DNA of 64,000 nucleotides. Source: Apostichopus japonicus (Eukaryota; Echinodermata; Holothuroidea; Aspidochirotida; Stichopodidae). The notes beneath the pieces are model-generated. The model ran no database searches. It was not told where the DNA came from and saw nothing but the letters and a program-made list of their open reading frames with translations. The DNA lies in assembly GCF_037975245.1 (NCBI RefSeq), contig NC_092575.1, positions 20,597,841 through 20,661,840 on the forward strand. Reading direction: 5' to 3'. Both the position numbers and the translations under genes were made by a program. This document shows positions 41,650 through 57,600 of this stretch, one piece after another (positions within the stretch are counted from its first letter, which is position 1; every line of letters starts with the position of its first letter).

Positions 41650-42640
41650 TTCATAGTGAACTGAGACAACGAATGTCTACTTTAATGAGACAACAAATGT
41701 ATAGTGAACTGAGACACTGAATTTGTCTAGTTATCTGAGACTCTGGTTGTGTAGTTATATGAGACAATGAATTGTCTAGTTATCTGAGACAAAGAATTGT
41801 CTAGTTATCTGAGACAATGAAATGCTTAGTTATCTGAGACTTTGGATTGTCTAGTTATCTGAGACAATGAATTGTCTAGTTCTCTGAGACAATGAAGTGT
41901 CTAGTTCTCTGAGACAATGAAGTGTCTAGTTCTCTGAGACAATGAATTGTCTTATTATATGAGACAAGGAATTGTCTGATTATCTGAGACAAGGAATTGT
42001 CTAGTTATCTGAGACTCTGGATTGTCTAGTTACCTGAGACAATGAGTTGTCTATTTATCTGAGACAATGAATTGTCTTGGTACCTGAGATGTTTGATTTT
42101 CTAGTTATCTGAGACAATGAGTTGTCTAGTTATCTGAGACTGGATTGTCTAGTTATCTGAGACTGGATTGTCTAGTTATCTGAGACAATGAATTGTCTAG
42201 TTATCTGAGACTGGATTGTCCAGTTATCTGAGACTGGATTGTCTAGTTATCTGAGACAATGAATTGTCTAGTTATCTGAGACTGGATTGTCCAGTTATAT
42301 GAGACTGGATTGTCCAGTTATCTGAGACTGGATTGTCTAGTTATCTGAGACAATGAATTGTCCAGTTATCTGAGACTGGATTGTCTAGTTATATGAGACA
42401 ATGAATTGTCTTGTTACCTGAGACTGGATTGTCTAGTTATCTGAGACTGGATTTTCTAGTTATCTGAGACTGGATTTTCTAGTTATCTGAGACAATGAAT
42501 TGTCCAGTTATCTGAGTCTCTGGATTGTCTAGTTATATGAGACAATGAATTGTCTAGTTATCTGAGACAATGAATTATCTAGTTATTTGAGATTCTGGCT
42601 TGTCTAGTTAACAGAGACTGTCTAGGTAACTGAGGGACTT
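41650..42640. repeat. Minisatellite of 23-25 bp units
   Basis: There are about 40 tandem copies in two interleaved variants: one with core GAGACAATGAATTGTCTAG (about 25 bp) and one with GAGACTGGATTGTCTAG (about 23 bp), joined by TTATCT. The array sits in the large intron between the THAP and CDK2AP exons. Confidence 0.95.
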
Positions 42641-43125
42641 AATTGTCAACATTTGTGTCACGTGTTAACATCCAGCTTTGAGAACCTCCTAGCAAGTTTT
42701 ATTAGCCTGCTATTAAAAAAGAAGAAGATAGGTGTGGCCACTAAAAGAATAAACTTGCTAGTGATGCTTGTCATGGTTTCATCATGGGGATGAGGGAACA
42801 TGGGTTAGGGGAGAAACTGATTAATTTCAAGCTAGTTTGAAGTGAGAAGCAACAAAAGTCAACCAGGTAAAATAATTGAAGATATCTTGTATATTTCACT
42901 CTACAGGTTTTTTGCACTTATTTATATTGAACTGGTTTTCTGAACTATTTGCATTGTTTCTTGCTCAAGGTATATTTTTCTAAATTAGATAAATGTCACG
43001 TAAATCGTCTTCTTCTGAACTTTTCCAAGCATTGTTTCATTAATGTCGTGCACTGTTTGTGTTATTCAAACATGGGTGTACTCACATGTTAACCTTTGAC
43101 ATCATTAGCATATGATCATTATTGA

Positions 43126-43176
43126 CACCTTACTTGCATTGACACCTTACTTGCATTTTTCACCTTACTTGCATGC
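43126..43176. repeat. 17-bp unit repeated three times
   Basis: GACACCTTACTTGCATT occurs twice in tandem, followed by a third, slightly altered copy. Confidence 0.85.
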
Positions 43177-43735
43177 CACACATAATTAACAGGGCTCTCC
43201 AGCGTTTTAACAGGGGGCACTGTCATATCGGTCCTAATATTCCTCATCTCTACTGTTTAATGATCTCTTGTAAACACAGCTTGTAGACATGGTAACTTAC
43301 ACAATTGCACAAAAATGTTCAAATAGCTGAATCGTTGATATGATTAGCAGATCATACGATAAACAATCCGTACCAGTGAATTGTTCCATATTGATCAATA
43401 AATGAGTGTTACTGCTACCTGATTACTTACGGACTAACTTAAGTTGACATATCAATCAGGAAAGCTAAGTGACATCTGTTAAGCCACAAAAGGAAATTAC
43501 AAAAAGTCACAGATTTCTGTTTTTTTGTTGCAGTCCTATTTTCAATCTTTCCATAGCTGTCATAAGTCACTTTTGGTGATGTTTAAGTAGCTTTTAAGAG
43601 TTAGGTTTAGGTTTATTTCAGGTAGTATCACAGGGCTTTAGTAACATTTCCTGTTTTTTATCTTCTACCGAGTGCAGCTACATCTGTACTGTCCTACTCT
43701 GTCTAAGTTTCTTTTGTTTTTATAATTTTCATCAG

Positions 43736-43955
43736 GTTGCAAGAATGGCATCTGGAGGTCATAGTTCAAGTAGTAGCATTCCACACAACAGTATATTGGT
43801 CCACGGTGTGCCAGTGCAAAATCTTTCACAGATGCAAGGTACTCACAACTTACAACGAGCCCATCAGATGGCGCAGGTCCACCATCAACCTCAAGCCCAG
43901 GTACAGGCCCAGGTTCAGGCCCAAGCCACGGCCCAGCATCAGTTCTTAACAGCAG
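43736..43955 (+). CDS. CDK2AP1: CDK2AP exon with internal ATG and Gln-Ala-rich linker
   Basis: A strong polypyrimidine tract and TTTTCATCAG come before the exon. Read in phase 0 it begins Val-Ala-Arg-Met. The Met codon at 43745 has A at -3 and G at +4, so it could be an independent start. The exon ends GCAG|GTATGT in phase 1. Codons 43885-43950 encode the repetitive Gln-Ala/Val linker. Confidence 0.88.
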
Positions 43956-46154
43956 GTATGTCACATCAAGTTTATTGAGAGGGGAGCAGCATTAGTATTC
44001 GCAAGGTGAATTGCTGAGGGTGCTTCTCTGGGTGTAAGATATTTTATTGGCTGTGATCAACTCAATGCTTATCATGCCTAGTTATGTCATGTCTATGAGT
44101 AGTGTCATAAGTTGCATGAGTTTGTTGTAACTGCATTATTCGGACCAAGCTGTGTAATACATTTATCGTATATACGGTTAAGGATAGCCAACAATATGCC
44201 CAAAAAGACCAATGTGGCTGCTCCAAATCTGGGAGTCACTTAAACCTTAATCATCAAAATGCAGGAAAGTTTGGGTTTTCACAAATTTACGGTAAGGAAT
44301 GTATTATTCGTTCATTCAGGAAACCTTCCAAATATTTGCCCAATTTATTTTCTCCAAGGTGTCATTTTTGTGGAATTCCATCAATAGATTATGGTTCCCA
44401 GGCAGGGTTTCTTTTCTTTGTAGTGTTCAAGCATGAAACCACCAGATTGTTTCACCAGGCTACAAGCCCCTTTGGATTATTGTATATAAATAATAATACA
44501 TTCCTCTTTTTTGGGGGGGGGGGGGATTAATTTGAGATTATTTTTTTTTAAATTATTTTTGAAAAAATTTCGTCCAAATTACTCATGATAATGATTGCTA
44601 TATATTTACCTGTCGTCTCTGCTTTCCCATGTACAGGACGACCTTCAGCCCCTCAGAGCAAATATGCTGATCTTTTAGTGGTCATCGAAGACATGGGGAG
44701 AGATATCAGACCGACCTATGCAGGCAGTAGAATGGCCACAGAAAGACTAAAGAGAGGTAAATATATTGCTGTATTCTAGCACAAATATAATTAATATGCA
44801 TGAGCATCTAAAAAATCTGTCAATGCTGTACCAGTTCATAGATTCATGGTTAACACAATATTCAAAGGTTTGATGGCTGATGGTACCCCCCCCCCAAAAA
44901 AAAAGAAGAGCACAAAATATAAGTTGAATATTAGAAAATGTGATGAAATATGTTGTGTATTTAGAACAGAAGATCAAGAGATGTTGTAGCTGAGGGTCTA
45001 TGAGTGAAGCATCGTCCAATTCTGTTTCAGTTCATTGTTATCTATGACTGAGAAATTACCTGTAGGATCCTGTCAAACACCTTTGAATGTTTTACACCTA
45101 GCAGCGAGGAACCGCGTCCCTTCTAAAATTGCTAACGACATTTGCAACGAAGGAAGCATTTGAACTCCATCAACTTCATAGGATTCTTTGTTCACATTTT
45201 TAGCACCTGTTTTCAGTCTGGCAATTGCCAAATTTTTGTCAAAATTGTCATAAAATGCTACAAATAGAAATATCACCCTGTTAATTAAAAAACATGCGAC
45301 TTCGCTTTGATCTTAATTCCTTCTCTAGTCTCATATCATCCCTAACTCAGGCGACAGCAGTCGCCCAAAAAATGTACCTTTCTTCACTTATATGCAAACT
45401 TCGCCGCTCCTAGGTTCAGACGAAAGTTGTAGGGGCCTATCGTTTAAAATAAAATTTACCAGTACCATCCCGAAGTATTAGTTAGTATGCACAAAGACAA
45501 CTGCCATTAGGTGCCACAGTGAGCCTTCACTAGTGTTTGACACATGAATGCAATGTTGCTAAAATGGATATTTGTATCGGTTTAAATCAGGGTTGTCCAA
45601 CCTTTTGATGAGGAGGGCCACCTCGAATGATTATGATAAAGGAGGGGCCGCATGAGCCTACAAGCTCCTGTGGCATATCCAGGGTTTCGTGCCAGAGCGG
45701 CAAATTTCAGTGGCCCCGCTAGGGGTCTGTATGGGAAATGAAGTTTCCATACAAGCAGAGCGCCACCGTAGGTTGGCGCGTGGCGTGCAAGAATAAAAAT
45801 CACCCAAAAGACCACTAGATTGCAGGAAATGACACTTCACAAGCCTTCTGATCTGTATCAAAACAATCTTCATATTGAGATATAATGATCTCTGAAATTT
45901 ATCAAAAAAGAATTCCTGGGTAAATGTACATTTGTAAATTAATGAGGTTGGCGGGCCGGACGGGACCTTGCGGCAGGCCGCACTGTGGCCCGCGGGCCGT
46001 AGGTTGGACAACCCTGGTTTAAATTCATTGTCGTTTTGCCAACCAGCTGATTAAGTTGTTGATCATTCATGGTTTGTTCTTAACAGGTATAGTCCATGCA
46101 AAGAGTTTAGTGCGAGAATGTCTAGCTGAAACGGAACGTAGTGGTAGGAACTGA
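43736..46154 (+). CDS. CDK2AP1: CDK2-associated protein (DOC-1 / CDK2AP1-CDK2AP2 homologue), three exons
   Basis: Exons 43736-43955, 44637-44756 and 46087-46154 splice in phase. From the ATG at 43745 the protein has 132 residues, close to vertebrate CDK2AP2 and CDK2AP1 (126 and 115). The N-terminal half is low-complexity (Ser- and His-rich, then a Gln-Ala-Val run). The C-terminal half, from about residue 76, is nearly identical to the vertebrate family: PQSKYADLL, then RPTYAGS, ERLKRG and [11 protein letters not shown], ending four residues after ETER as in the vertebrate proteins. Family members are nuclear, bind CDK2 and are subunits of the NuRD chromatin-remodelling complex. Whether this is the CDK2AP1 or CDK2AP2 orthologue cannot be settled here. 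The first exon is preceded by a real splice acceptor, so an upstream exon must exist; the THAP exons are the nearest coding candidates. Confidence 0.95.
44637..44756 (+). CDS. CDK2AP1: CDK2AP conserved-core exon
   Basis: The acceptor is CCATGTACAG and the donor AGAG|GTAAAT. The exon encodes 39 residues starting [13 protein letters not shown] and ending ERLKR, the most conserved segment of the DOC-1 family. Confidence 0.97.
45588..46016. mobile_element. hAT-type MITE in the last CDK2AP intron
   Basis: The element is 429 bp long with perfect 16-bp terminal inverted repeats (CAGGGTTGTCCAACCT). It is flanked by identical 8-bp target duplications GTTTAAAT at 45580-45587 and 46017-46024. An 8-bp duplication with a terminal CAG is the signature of hAT transposons. 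No transposase ORF is present, so it is non-autonomous. It shares an internal block (cgccaacctaYggtggcgct) with the element at 9421-9810. Confidence 0.92.
46087..46154 (+). CDS. CDK2AP1: CDK2AP last coding exon
   Basis: The acceptor is GTTCTTAACAG. The exon encodes [18 protein letters not shown] and four more residues, then TGA at 46152-46154. The acceptor lies about 70 bp downstream of the right end of a hAT-type MITE. Confidence 0.97.
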
Positions 46155-49100
46155 TGTTGGTGTAATCTCTCTTAAGATGGTGAAGGTGTTTGGCATGAAG
46201 AGGGCTCATCATCAAATGGTTCTCATCCTCCTTGGAGCCCTACCAGAGACAGAAGCCGTTTCATCACTCAACGAGAAACAGATGTCACACCTTCCACAGC
46301 TTCATAGTGGATCCAAACAGATGTTTGTGAAGGTCTTGGCTCCTGAGGAATAGTTTAGGTTGATAAAATGAGGTGGTTTATGAAGAGAAGAACTAGAAAA
46401 ATACCTCTGGAAATCAATCCCAGGACTTACATATGCTCCGAGACACTGGTGGAAAATTACTCTTTCAAAACAGCAGGATACTCAGATGAAGAGAAACCGT
46501 TTACTTATGTCACATGATCTGGCTCAATACATGTTATTTAAACAGCAAAAGTTGGCTAGAGTATATTCAAAATATTTTCAAATATCTGCAGAGGAATGAA
46601 CTTGAGAGATGGGATTATTCTTGACATTCTAGAAGCCCTTTATGTTGGAAGTAACTGTGATAATTTATGGTTAGATTGGCAAAGCAGAAACTGTCATCTT
46701 TGGGTTTTTGTAGCAGCAGATGTCCTTCCTGGAAAGTGTTACAATTAGGATTGCTTTAGGTATTGACAACATTTGAAGATCCAACTAGTTGTCATCAAGG
46801 AAGGCCTATATCATGATAGGGATAGTCATCTTCAGTGCAGTGAAAATTTTCCAGTTACTTTAAACAACATTTGTGTTACATTTATGTTTAGGAGAGAATG
46901 TCAACTGTGTCCAATGTCTCTTCAGAATGTACCGGTCACTCAGTATGATGTCACTAGATGTTGCTGTCGTTCATTCTTTGTGACAGGCAGACACAAACTC
47001 ATAGGGAAATCAGAAGGACAGACCCTTGTTTTCAAACTCCCAAATATATCAGAGTGTCTGCTAAAATGATTTGGAGGTTTGCCTACAGATATGAAAAAGG
47101 TTGTCAATATTTGAGTAAAAAAAATTCTCTGAACATAAGTTACTTTAGAGAGAGAGAGAGAGAGAGAGAGAGGCATACATGCTCCACATAGATCACTTTG
47201 CACAGGCTGTAAAATTGCGGTCACCGAAAAGCAAGAAAGTTTGAATACTTGGAATGTCAAGCATAGCAAAATGCTTCACAAGATGTAAGATTTCCAAAAT
47301 GGGTTCAGAAATGGAGAGATGCTTACATTTTGTACAAAGAACCTTAGTATGTTTGCTACATAATGTTATAGAAATATCACAGTGACCATGACACACCTCA
47401 GTACTTTTTATAAGTTCCTGCATCGGAGCCACTTGGGAGCTATAAAACTCTTCCTGTAGCCTCTCCCAAGTTGATTGGGGTTCACTGGGGATTAGAGACT
47501 ACCCATATCTAATCCTTTCCTCATCTCCCCTTTCATGATGCATCACCTTTGTGGGAAGGACAAAATTTGCCATCTGGCCAAACTCATTCGGCTGTCCAAA
47601 GCAAGTAGCTATAAATTTTTTCATTGAAAGGAAGTTTGCCTAAATATGACATAAGCGATTTGTTAAAATAATCAGAAAGGTCATCAGAATTGCTCCCAAA
47701 TATGCTAGAAATTCGGGAAAATGGTCACCAATGAATTTATAGCAACTATTTTACTGCCACTTTAAAATGTAGTTAATATCCACACAGAGACATTTTTATC
47801 GTCTATTTTAACAATTTTCAAATGTCTGAAGATAGTTTTGAAAATCAGAAGCCTCATGAAAAGTCCTATTATTTTCTAGCATGTTACAATATGTGGCCGA
47901 TATTGATGATCTTGAGATAGTTAGCATTTCAAGAATGACAGTTTGATGTCTGTGATAATCTTTACCCTTTGTAGACAGTAACTGAAGGTACTGTGGAGTT
48001 TGTCTCCAGATATGATCCACTCTCTGCAGACTTGTTAGATCCAGTCACAATTTCAATAAATTTCATTCATAAGTACAGTTTATTTAATGTCCTTGGCTAT
48101 GTTTTTGTCTTTGTTTTGTCGCACATCGACCAGATGGTCCTAAACTTTCAGTTTTATGCAGTAGATTTTGGAAAGAGTGCAGTGAACTTGATATTCCAAC
48201 CAATTAAGTGATAAAGACAGTCCTTACATGAAGTGACTAAATGTGTGTACAGAGGGGAAAAGGAGGGTGGGAATTAGGGTAAATTTCACCCTTGTACAAA
48301 ATGACAACCATAAAGAATTCCTAAGTCTTCATTGCAATTCCCCCCCCCCCCACCCCTTATGTTAGCCCAGTCTTGAATATCCAATTGTGACATATTGGGG
48401 ACTCGGCGCAGCAGGAAAGTTGAAAGTTATTAAAACACACATTCAATTGAATGATTTGGTAAATTATTATTAAAATGCTCCGCGACCAGATAACCACAAT
48501 CGACTTCTATTAGATGAATGAAAGTTGAATAGATGACTGTAAAATAAAAGATTGAATGAAGCGGTAAGTTATACGACTAACTTTGATCGTGAGTGATTCG
48601 CTTTGATTGTTTCAATATTACCTAGTTTGGAATATCATTACTATTCATCAAATCTATCACTGAATGAACCAATCATGAGTGAGAAAGAAAACAAGCTGTG
48701 GTCCTAATTTTTGGTTATGCATGAAGCTCCTGAGATATCGTGTTTATAAGCTAAGAGTAACGCACGTACACACACAAATGTAACACTGCTGATATTACAG
48801 CACATTCCTGAGTGAGGGTTACGTTTATTATGCAAGGTTCCTGCCAGCAACGCCACTGCATAAAGGAAGATCACCAAAACCGTAAGTACAAATAAATTAA
48901 TCAAAATATAACAGCAAAATGATACAACCTTAAGTAACCATCAACTGGCCGGTAAATGTAGTCTTAAATGCAGTTTCCCCAAAATACATCCACTCCAGCG
49001 CAGTCTAAAATAATTCACCTTATTCAAATGATAAATTAAGGAATAACACACAATAACCCCCAGTTCTGACGGGTGCCCCAAAGCTTACAACTACTCAAGC

Positions 49101-49766
49101 ACAGTGCAAGTTGACTTAATTATATTTCAATATTTAATATTTAATTATATATTTCAGTTATAAAACAGCCTAGCCTAGTGACTTTAGTTATTATGTACAC
49201 CTTAGGCCCCCCTGTTACACACACACCATCATGACCACATAGATTCCTGATACTGTTCCCTAGCATCGCAATAAAACAAACTGGTGCAGTTAACTTAGTG
49301 AAAGGAGATCTTGTTTTATGGTTCTGGAAATTGTTTCCACAGAAAAAACTGGGGAATCTTGGTGTTTTTGGTTAAATTCTGAGTTTGTAATGATGAGCAA
49401 CTATAGTAAACCCCTGGTAACAAAGTGTATCATTCGCAAACCACAGTATGAGAAACTCTTCCCCTTAGATGATGTCATAATGGTTGACAAGTTGCCAGCT
49501 TTGTTCTAGACCCCCTTGACCTCAAGAGTGACTGTGTATTCAATATACAATGCTGCGCATCAGACTTCATTAAATAAAGAACTATATAGTTACACTTTCC
49601 ATCTCTGTGTACTTATGATTATTTCTTGTATTGGTAATCACTGTTTGGAGTCATTAACCAAACATTACAGAGTTGAAGTAAAGCTGAGCAGACAGGTATG
49701 ATTTGATAATTTGGCAGTTGCATAATTATTACCTACAGAATATCTACTTAGGGTCTGAGAATTCCT
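46155..49766. other. Region between convergent genes: 3' UTRs and spacer
   Basis: It follows the CDK2AP stop and precedes, on the opposite strand, the CENPV-like stop. It must contain both 3' UTRs. A possible polyadenylation signal, AATAAA, lies near 48055 on the plus strand. It also holds a (GA)n tract at 47145-47172. Several short ORFs occur but none has splice context or recognisable similarity. Confidence 0.5.
47145..47172. repeat. (GA)n microsatellite
   Basis: About 13 AG/GA dinucleotides in the presumed 3' region of the CDK2AP gene. Confidence 0.95.
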
Positions 49767-53741
<3,975 letters not shown>

Positions 53742-53804
53742 TTAAACAAGGTCAACTTGATTTGGTTGGCCGACAAGTACAAGAACGAGATTAACTCACG
53801 TAAC

Positions 53805-53825
53805 AGGGATATTATATACCGAATT
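53805..53825 (-). promoter_or_regulatory. Possible TATA-like element of the CENPV-like gene
   Basis: The minus strand reads GGTATATAATATCCC about 75-80 bp upstream of the start codon. The position allows a short 5' UTR. This is sequence resemblance only. Confidence 0.3.
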
Positions 53826-54023
53826 GAATATTTAACTTAGACTTTGGTCCAACTTTAGGATCGGACGGAGCAGACGACAGGTTAGTCATGGTTGACTATA
53901 ACGTTTGTGTAAGGTGTGTTCAATTTTTATGAGTGTGTTTCGGAAGAGGTACATGAAATGAACTCAAAATGATGGGTCAACCCTGACTAGTACTACAGAC
54001 ATGCGTCAGTCACTGATCTGTAC

Positions 54024-54469
54024 CAGTGTTACCAGAGTTAGCGTTTTTACACTAGATCTAGCGTTTTTAGTCATTTGTGGGGTTCTAGCGCACGTTTTTT
54101 CTAATTTTGGTAATTCTACCGTTTTTTGCCTAAAACTAGTTAAATTTGCCAAAAATTGACCACTTTTCAGATTTTTTAGACAAAATTCTTACTTGGAGAC
54201 CCATCCAAATTTATTTTGAGTATTTTTGCCCAATCTTCGGAATTTCCTACCGAAAATTTCCATATTTTTTTTTCAAATTTTCTGGGTCAGACTACACTCA
54301 AATCAACTATTCAAAATCTATTTTGTGATCGGTGACCCATTCATCCTACGAATCTGTGTTAAATTGACTCCAAACAACACGAATGTTAGGGAAACTACCA
54401 TTTAGCGTTTTCTAGGGCTTTATTTTCGCAAATCTAGCGTTTTTTCGTCAACTGTCGCTGGTAACGCTG
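54024..54469 (+). mobile_element. hAT-type MITE, copy 2
   Basis: The element is 446 bp long, nearly identical and in the same orientation to 19073-19516. The termini CAGTGTTACCAG and CTGGTAACGCTG are inverted repeats. It is flanked by a perfect 8-bp target duplication ATCTGTAC (54016-54023 and 54470-54477). The interior is AT-rich with repeated TAGCGTTTTT motifs, and no transposase is present. Confidence 0.95.
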
Positions 54470-54614
54470 ATCTGTACACTACAGATCAGTGGCGTCAGCC
54501 TCATTGAAGGTAGCAGCCACTAAGAGCAGACACTAACAGCAGCCACTAAGAAAAAAAGGACAGTAAGACATGACACACAGTACTACAACTGCGGTCGTGT
54601 GTGTTTGTTATAAC

Positions 54615-54675
54615 CAGTGTTACCAGCGACAGTTGACGAAAAAACGCTAGATTGGTGACAATAAAAACCCCAAAC
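54615..54675 (-). mobile_element. Truncated hAT-type MITE end, copy 3
   Basis: It starts CAGTGTTACCAGCGACAGTT, the reverse complement of the right end of copies 1 and 2. It runs about 60 bp with decreasing similarity and stops where the roughly 224-bp satellite begins, at a shared AAACGC. Confidence 0.85.
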
Positions 54676-57600
54676 GCACTGTATATACTTAAGATGTGTA
54701 ATGATCAGAAAAATGATTTTTTTTTTCAAAATCGATTAACTTTAGTTATGGAGCCTACTAGGATGTCCGGTTAGCACCATATTAAAGTAGACAGGTTCAT
54801 CTTTCACGTGATATACCTCTACTATCGGTAACAAAAATGATTTCTTGACCAAATATGGCCTTAAAGTTTTAACCCCGATCCGGACATCTCTAAACGCGCT
54901 GTATATACGTAATGTGTAATGATCAGGAAAATGGTTAATTTTTATTTTTTTTTCAAAATCGATTAACTTTAGTTATGGAGCCTACTGGCATGTCCGAATA
55001 GGACCACATCAAAGTAGAAAGGTTCCTCTTTTACGTGGTATACCTCTACTATCGGTAAAAAAAATGATTTCTTGACCAAAAGTGGCCTTAAAGTTTTAAC
55101 CCCGATACGGACATCTCTAAACGCGCTGTATCTAAGGTGTAATGATCTAAAAAAAATGATTTTTTTCCCCTTCAAAATCGATTAACTTTAGTTATGGAGC
55201 CTACTAGGATGTCCGGTTAGCACCACATGAAAGTAGAAATGTTCCTCTTTCATGTGGTATACCTCTACTATCGGTAACAAAAATGATTTCTTGACCAAAA
55301 GTGACCTTAAAGTTTTAACCCTGATACGGACATCTCTAAACGCGCTGTATATTCGTAATGTGTAATGATCAGCAAAATGGTTGATTTTATTTTTTTCAAA
55401 ATCAATTAACTTTAGTCATAGAGCCTACTAGGATGTCCGGTTAGCACCACATTAAAGTAGAAAGGTTCCTCTTTTACGTGGTATACCTCTACTATCGGTA
55501 ACAAAAATGATTTCTTGACCAAAAGTGACCTTGAAGTTTTAACCCCGATACGGACATCTCTAAACGCGCTGAATATTCGTAATGTGTAATGATCAGAAAA
55601 ATGGTTAATTTTATTTTTTTCAAAATCGATTAACTTTAGTTATGGAGCCTACTAGGATGTCCGGTTAGCTTCACATTGAAATAGAAAGGTTCCTCTTTTA
55701 CGTGGTATGCCTCTACTATCGGTAACAAAAATGATTTCTTGACCAAAAGTGACCTTTAAGTTTTAACCCCGATACGGACATCTCTAAACGCGCCGTATAT
55801 ACGTAATGTGTAATGATCAGAAAAATGGTTAATTTTTTTTTTTTTTTCAAAATCGATTAACTTTAGTTATGGAGCCTACTAGGATGTCCGGTTAGCACCA
55901 CATGAAAGTAGAAAGGTTCCTCTTTTACGTGGTATACCTCTACTATCGGTAACAAAAATGATTTCTTGAACAAAAGTGACCTTAAAGTTTTAACCCCGAT
56001 ACAGACCCTTCTCTAAACGCGCTGTATATTCGTAATGTGTAATGATCAGAAAAATGGTTGATTTATATTTTTTTCAAAATCGATTAACTTTAGTTATGGA
56101 GCCTACTAGGATGCCCGGTTAGCACCACATGAAAGTAGAAAGGTTCCTCTTTTACGTGGTATACCTCTACTATCGGTAACAAAAATGATTTCTTGACCAA
56201 AAGTGACCTTAAAGTTTTAACCCCGATACAGACCCTTCTCTAAACGCGCCGTATATACGTTATGTGTAATGATCAGAAAAATTTATGATTTTTATTTTTT
56301 TCAAAATCGATTAACTTTAGTTATGGAGCCTACTAGGATGTCCGGTTAGCTTCACATTGAAATAGAAAGGTTCCTCTTTTACGTGGTATGCCTCTACTAT
56401 CGGTAACAAAAATGATTTCTTGACCAAAAGTGACCTTAAAGTTTTAACCCCGATACGGACATCTCTAAACGCGCTGTATATACGTAATGTGTAATGATCA
56501 GAAAAATGGTTAATTTTTTTTTTTTTTTTTCAAAATCGATTAACTTTAGTTATGGAGCCTACTAGGATGTCCGGTTAGCACCACATGAAAGTAGAAAGGT
56601 TCCTCTTTTACGTGGTATACCTCTACTATCGGTAACAAAAATGATTTCTTGACCAAAAGTGACCTTAAAGTTTAACCCCGATACAGACCCTTCTCTAAAC
56701 GCGCTGTATATTCGTAATGTGTAATGATCAGAAAAATGGTTGATTTATATTTTTTTCAAAATCAATTAACTTAGTTATGGAGCCTACTAGGATGCCCGGT
56801 TAGCACCACATGAAAGTAGAAAGGTTCCTCTTTTACGTGGTATACCTCTACTATCGGTAACAAAAATGATTTCTTGACCAAAAGTGACCTTAAAGTTTTA
56901 ACCCCGATACAGACCCTTCTCTAAACGCGCCGTATATACGTTATGTGTAATGATCAGAAAAATGGTTAATTTTTATTTTTTTCAAAATCGATTAACTTTA
57001 GTTATGGAGCCTACTAGGATGCCCGGTTAGCACCACATTAAAGTAGAAAGGTTCCTCTTTTACGTGGTATACCACTACTATCGGTAACAAAAATGATTTC
57101 TTGACCAAAAGTGACCTTAAAGTTTTAACCCCGATACAGACCCTTCTCTAAACGCGCCGTATATACGTAATGTGTAATGATCAGAAAAATGGTTAATTTT
57201 TATTTTTTTCAAAATCGATTAACTTTAGTTATAGAGCCTACTAGGATGTCCGGTTAGCACCACATTAAAGTAGAAAGGTTCCTCTTTTACGTGGTATACC
57301 TCTACTATCGGTAACAAAAATGATTTCTTGACCAAAAGTGACCTTGAAGTTTTAACCCCGATACAGACCCTTCTCTAAACGCGCCGTATATACGTTATGT
57401 GTAATGATCAGAAAAATTTATTATTTTTATTTTTTTCAAAATCGATTTACTTTAGTTATGGAGCCTACTAGGATGTCCGGTAAGCACCACATTAAAGTAG
57501 AAAGGTTCCTCTTTTACGTGGTATACCTCTACTATCGGTAACAAAACTGATTTCTTGACCAAAAGTGACCTTGAAGTTTTAACCCCGATACAGACCCTTC

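Larger units (their letters stand above)
39916..43735 (+). other. Large intron, or intergenic gap, between the THAP and CDK2AP exons
   Basis: This 3.8-kb stretch separates the phase-0 donor of THAP exon 3 from the phase-0 acceptor of the first CDK2AP exon. It holds a roughly 1-kb minisatellite (41.65-42.64 kb), a 17-bp triplicate at 43.13 kb and a hAT-like terminal fragment at 43.19 kb. I found no convincing extra exon in it. Confidence 0.6.

Noticed and set aside
43189-43230. A hAT terminus CAGGGCTCTCCAGCG
   Set aside because: No matching second end or target duplication was found, so no element can be bounded.
46141-46353. A 70-codon ORF overlapping the CDK2AP stop
   Set aside because: It is in another frame from CDK2AP. 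The CDK2AP protein ends exactly where the family ends, so this is 3' UTR.
49318-49701. Plus-strand ORFs of 61-63 codons downstream of CDK2AP
   Set aside because: No family, no splice support. They lie in the presumed 3' region of the opposite gene.
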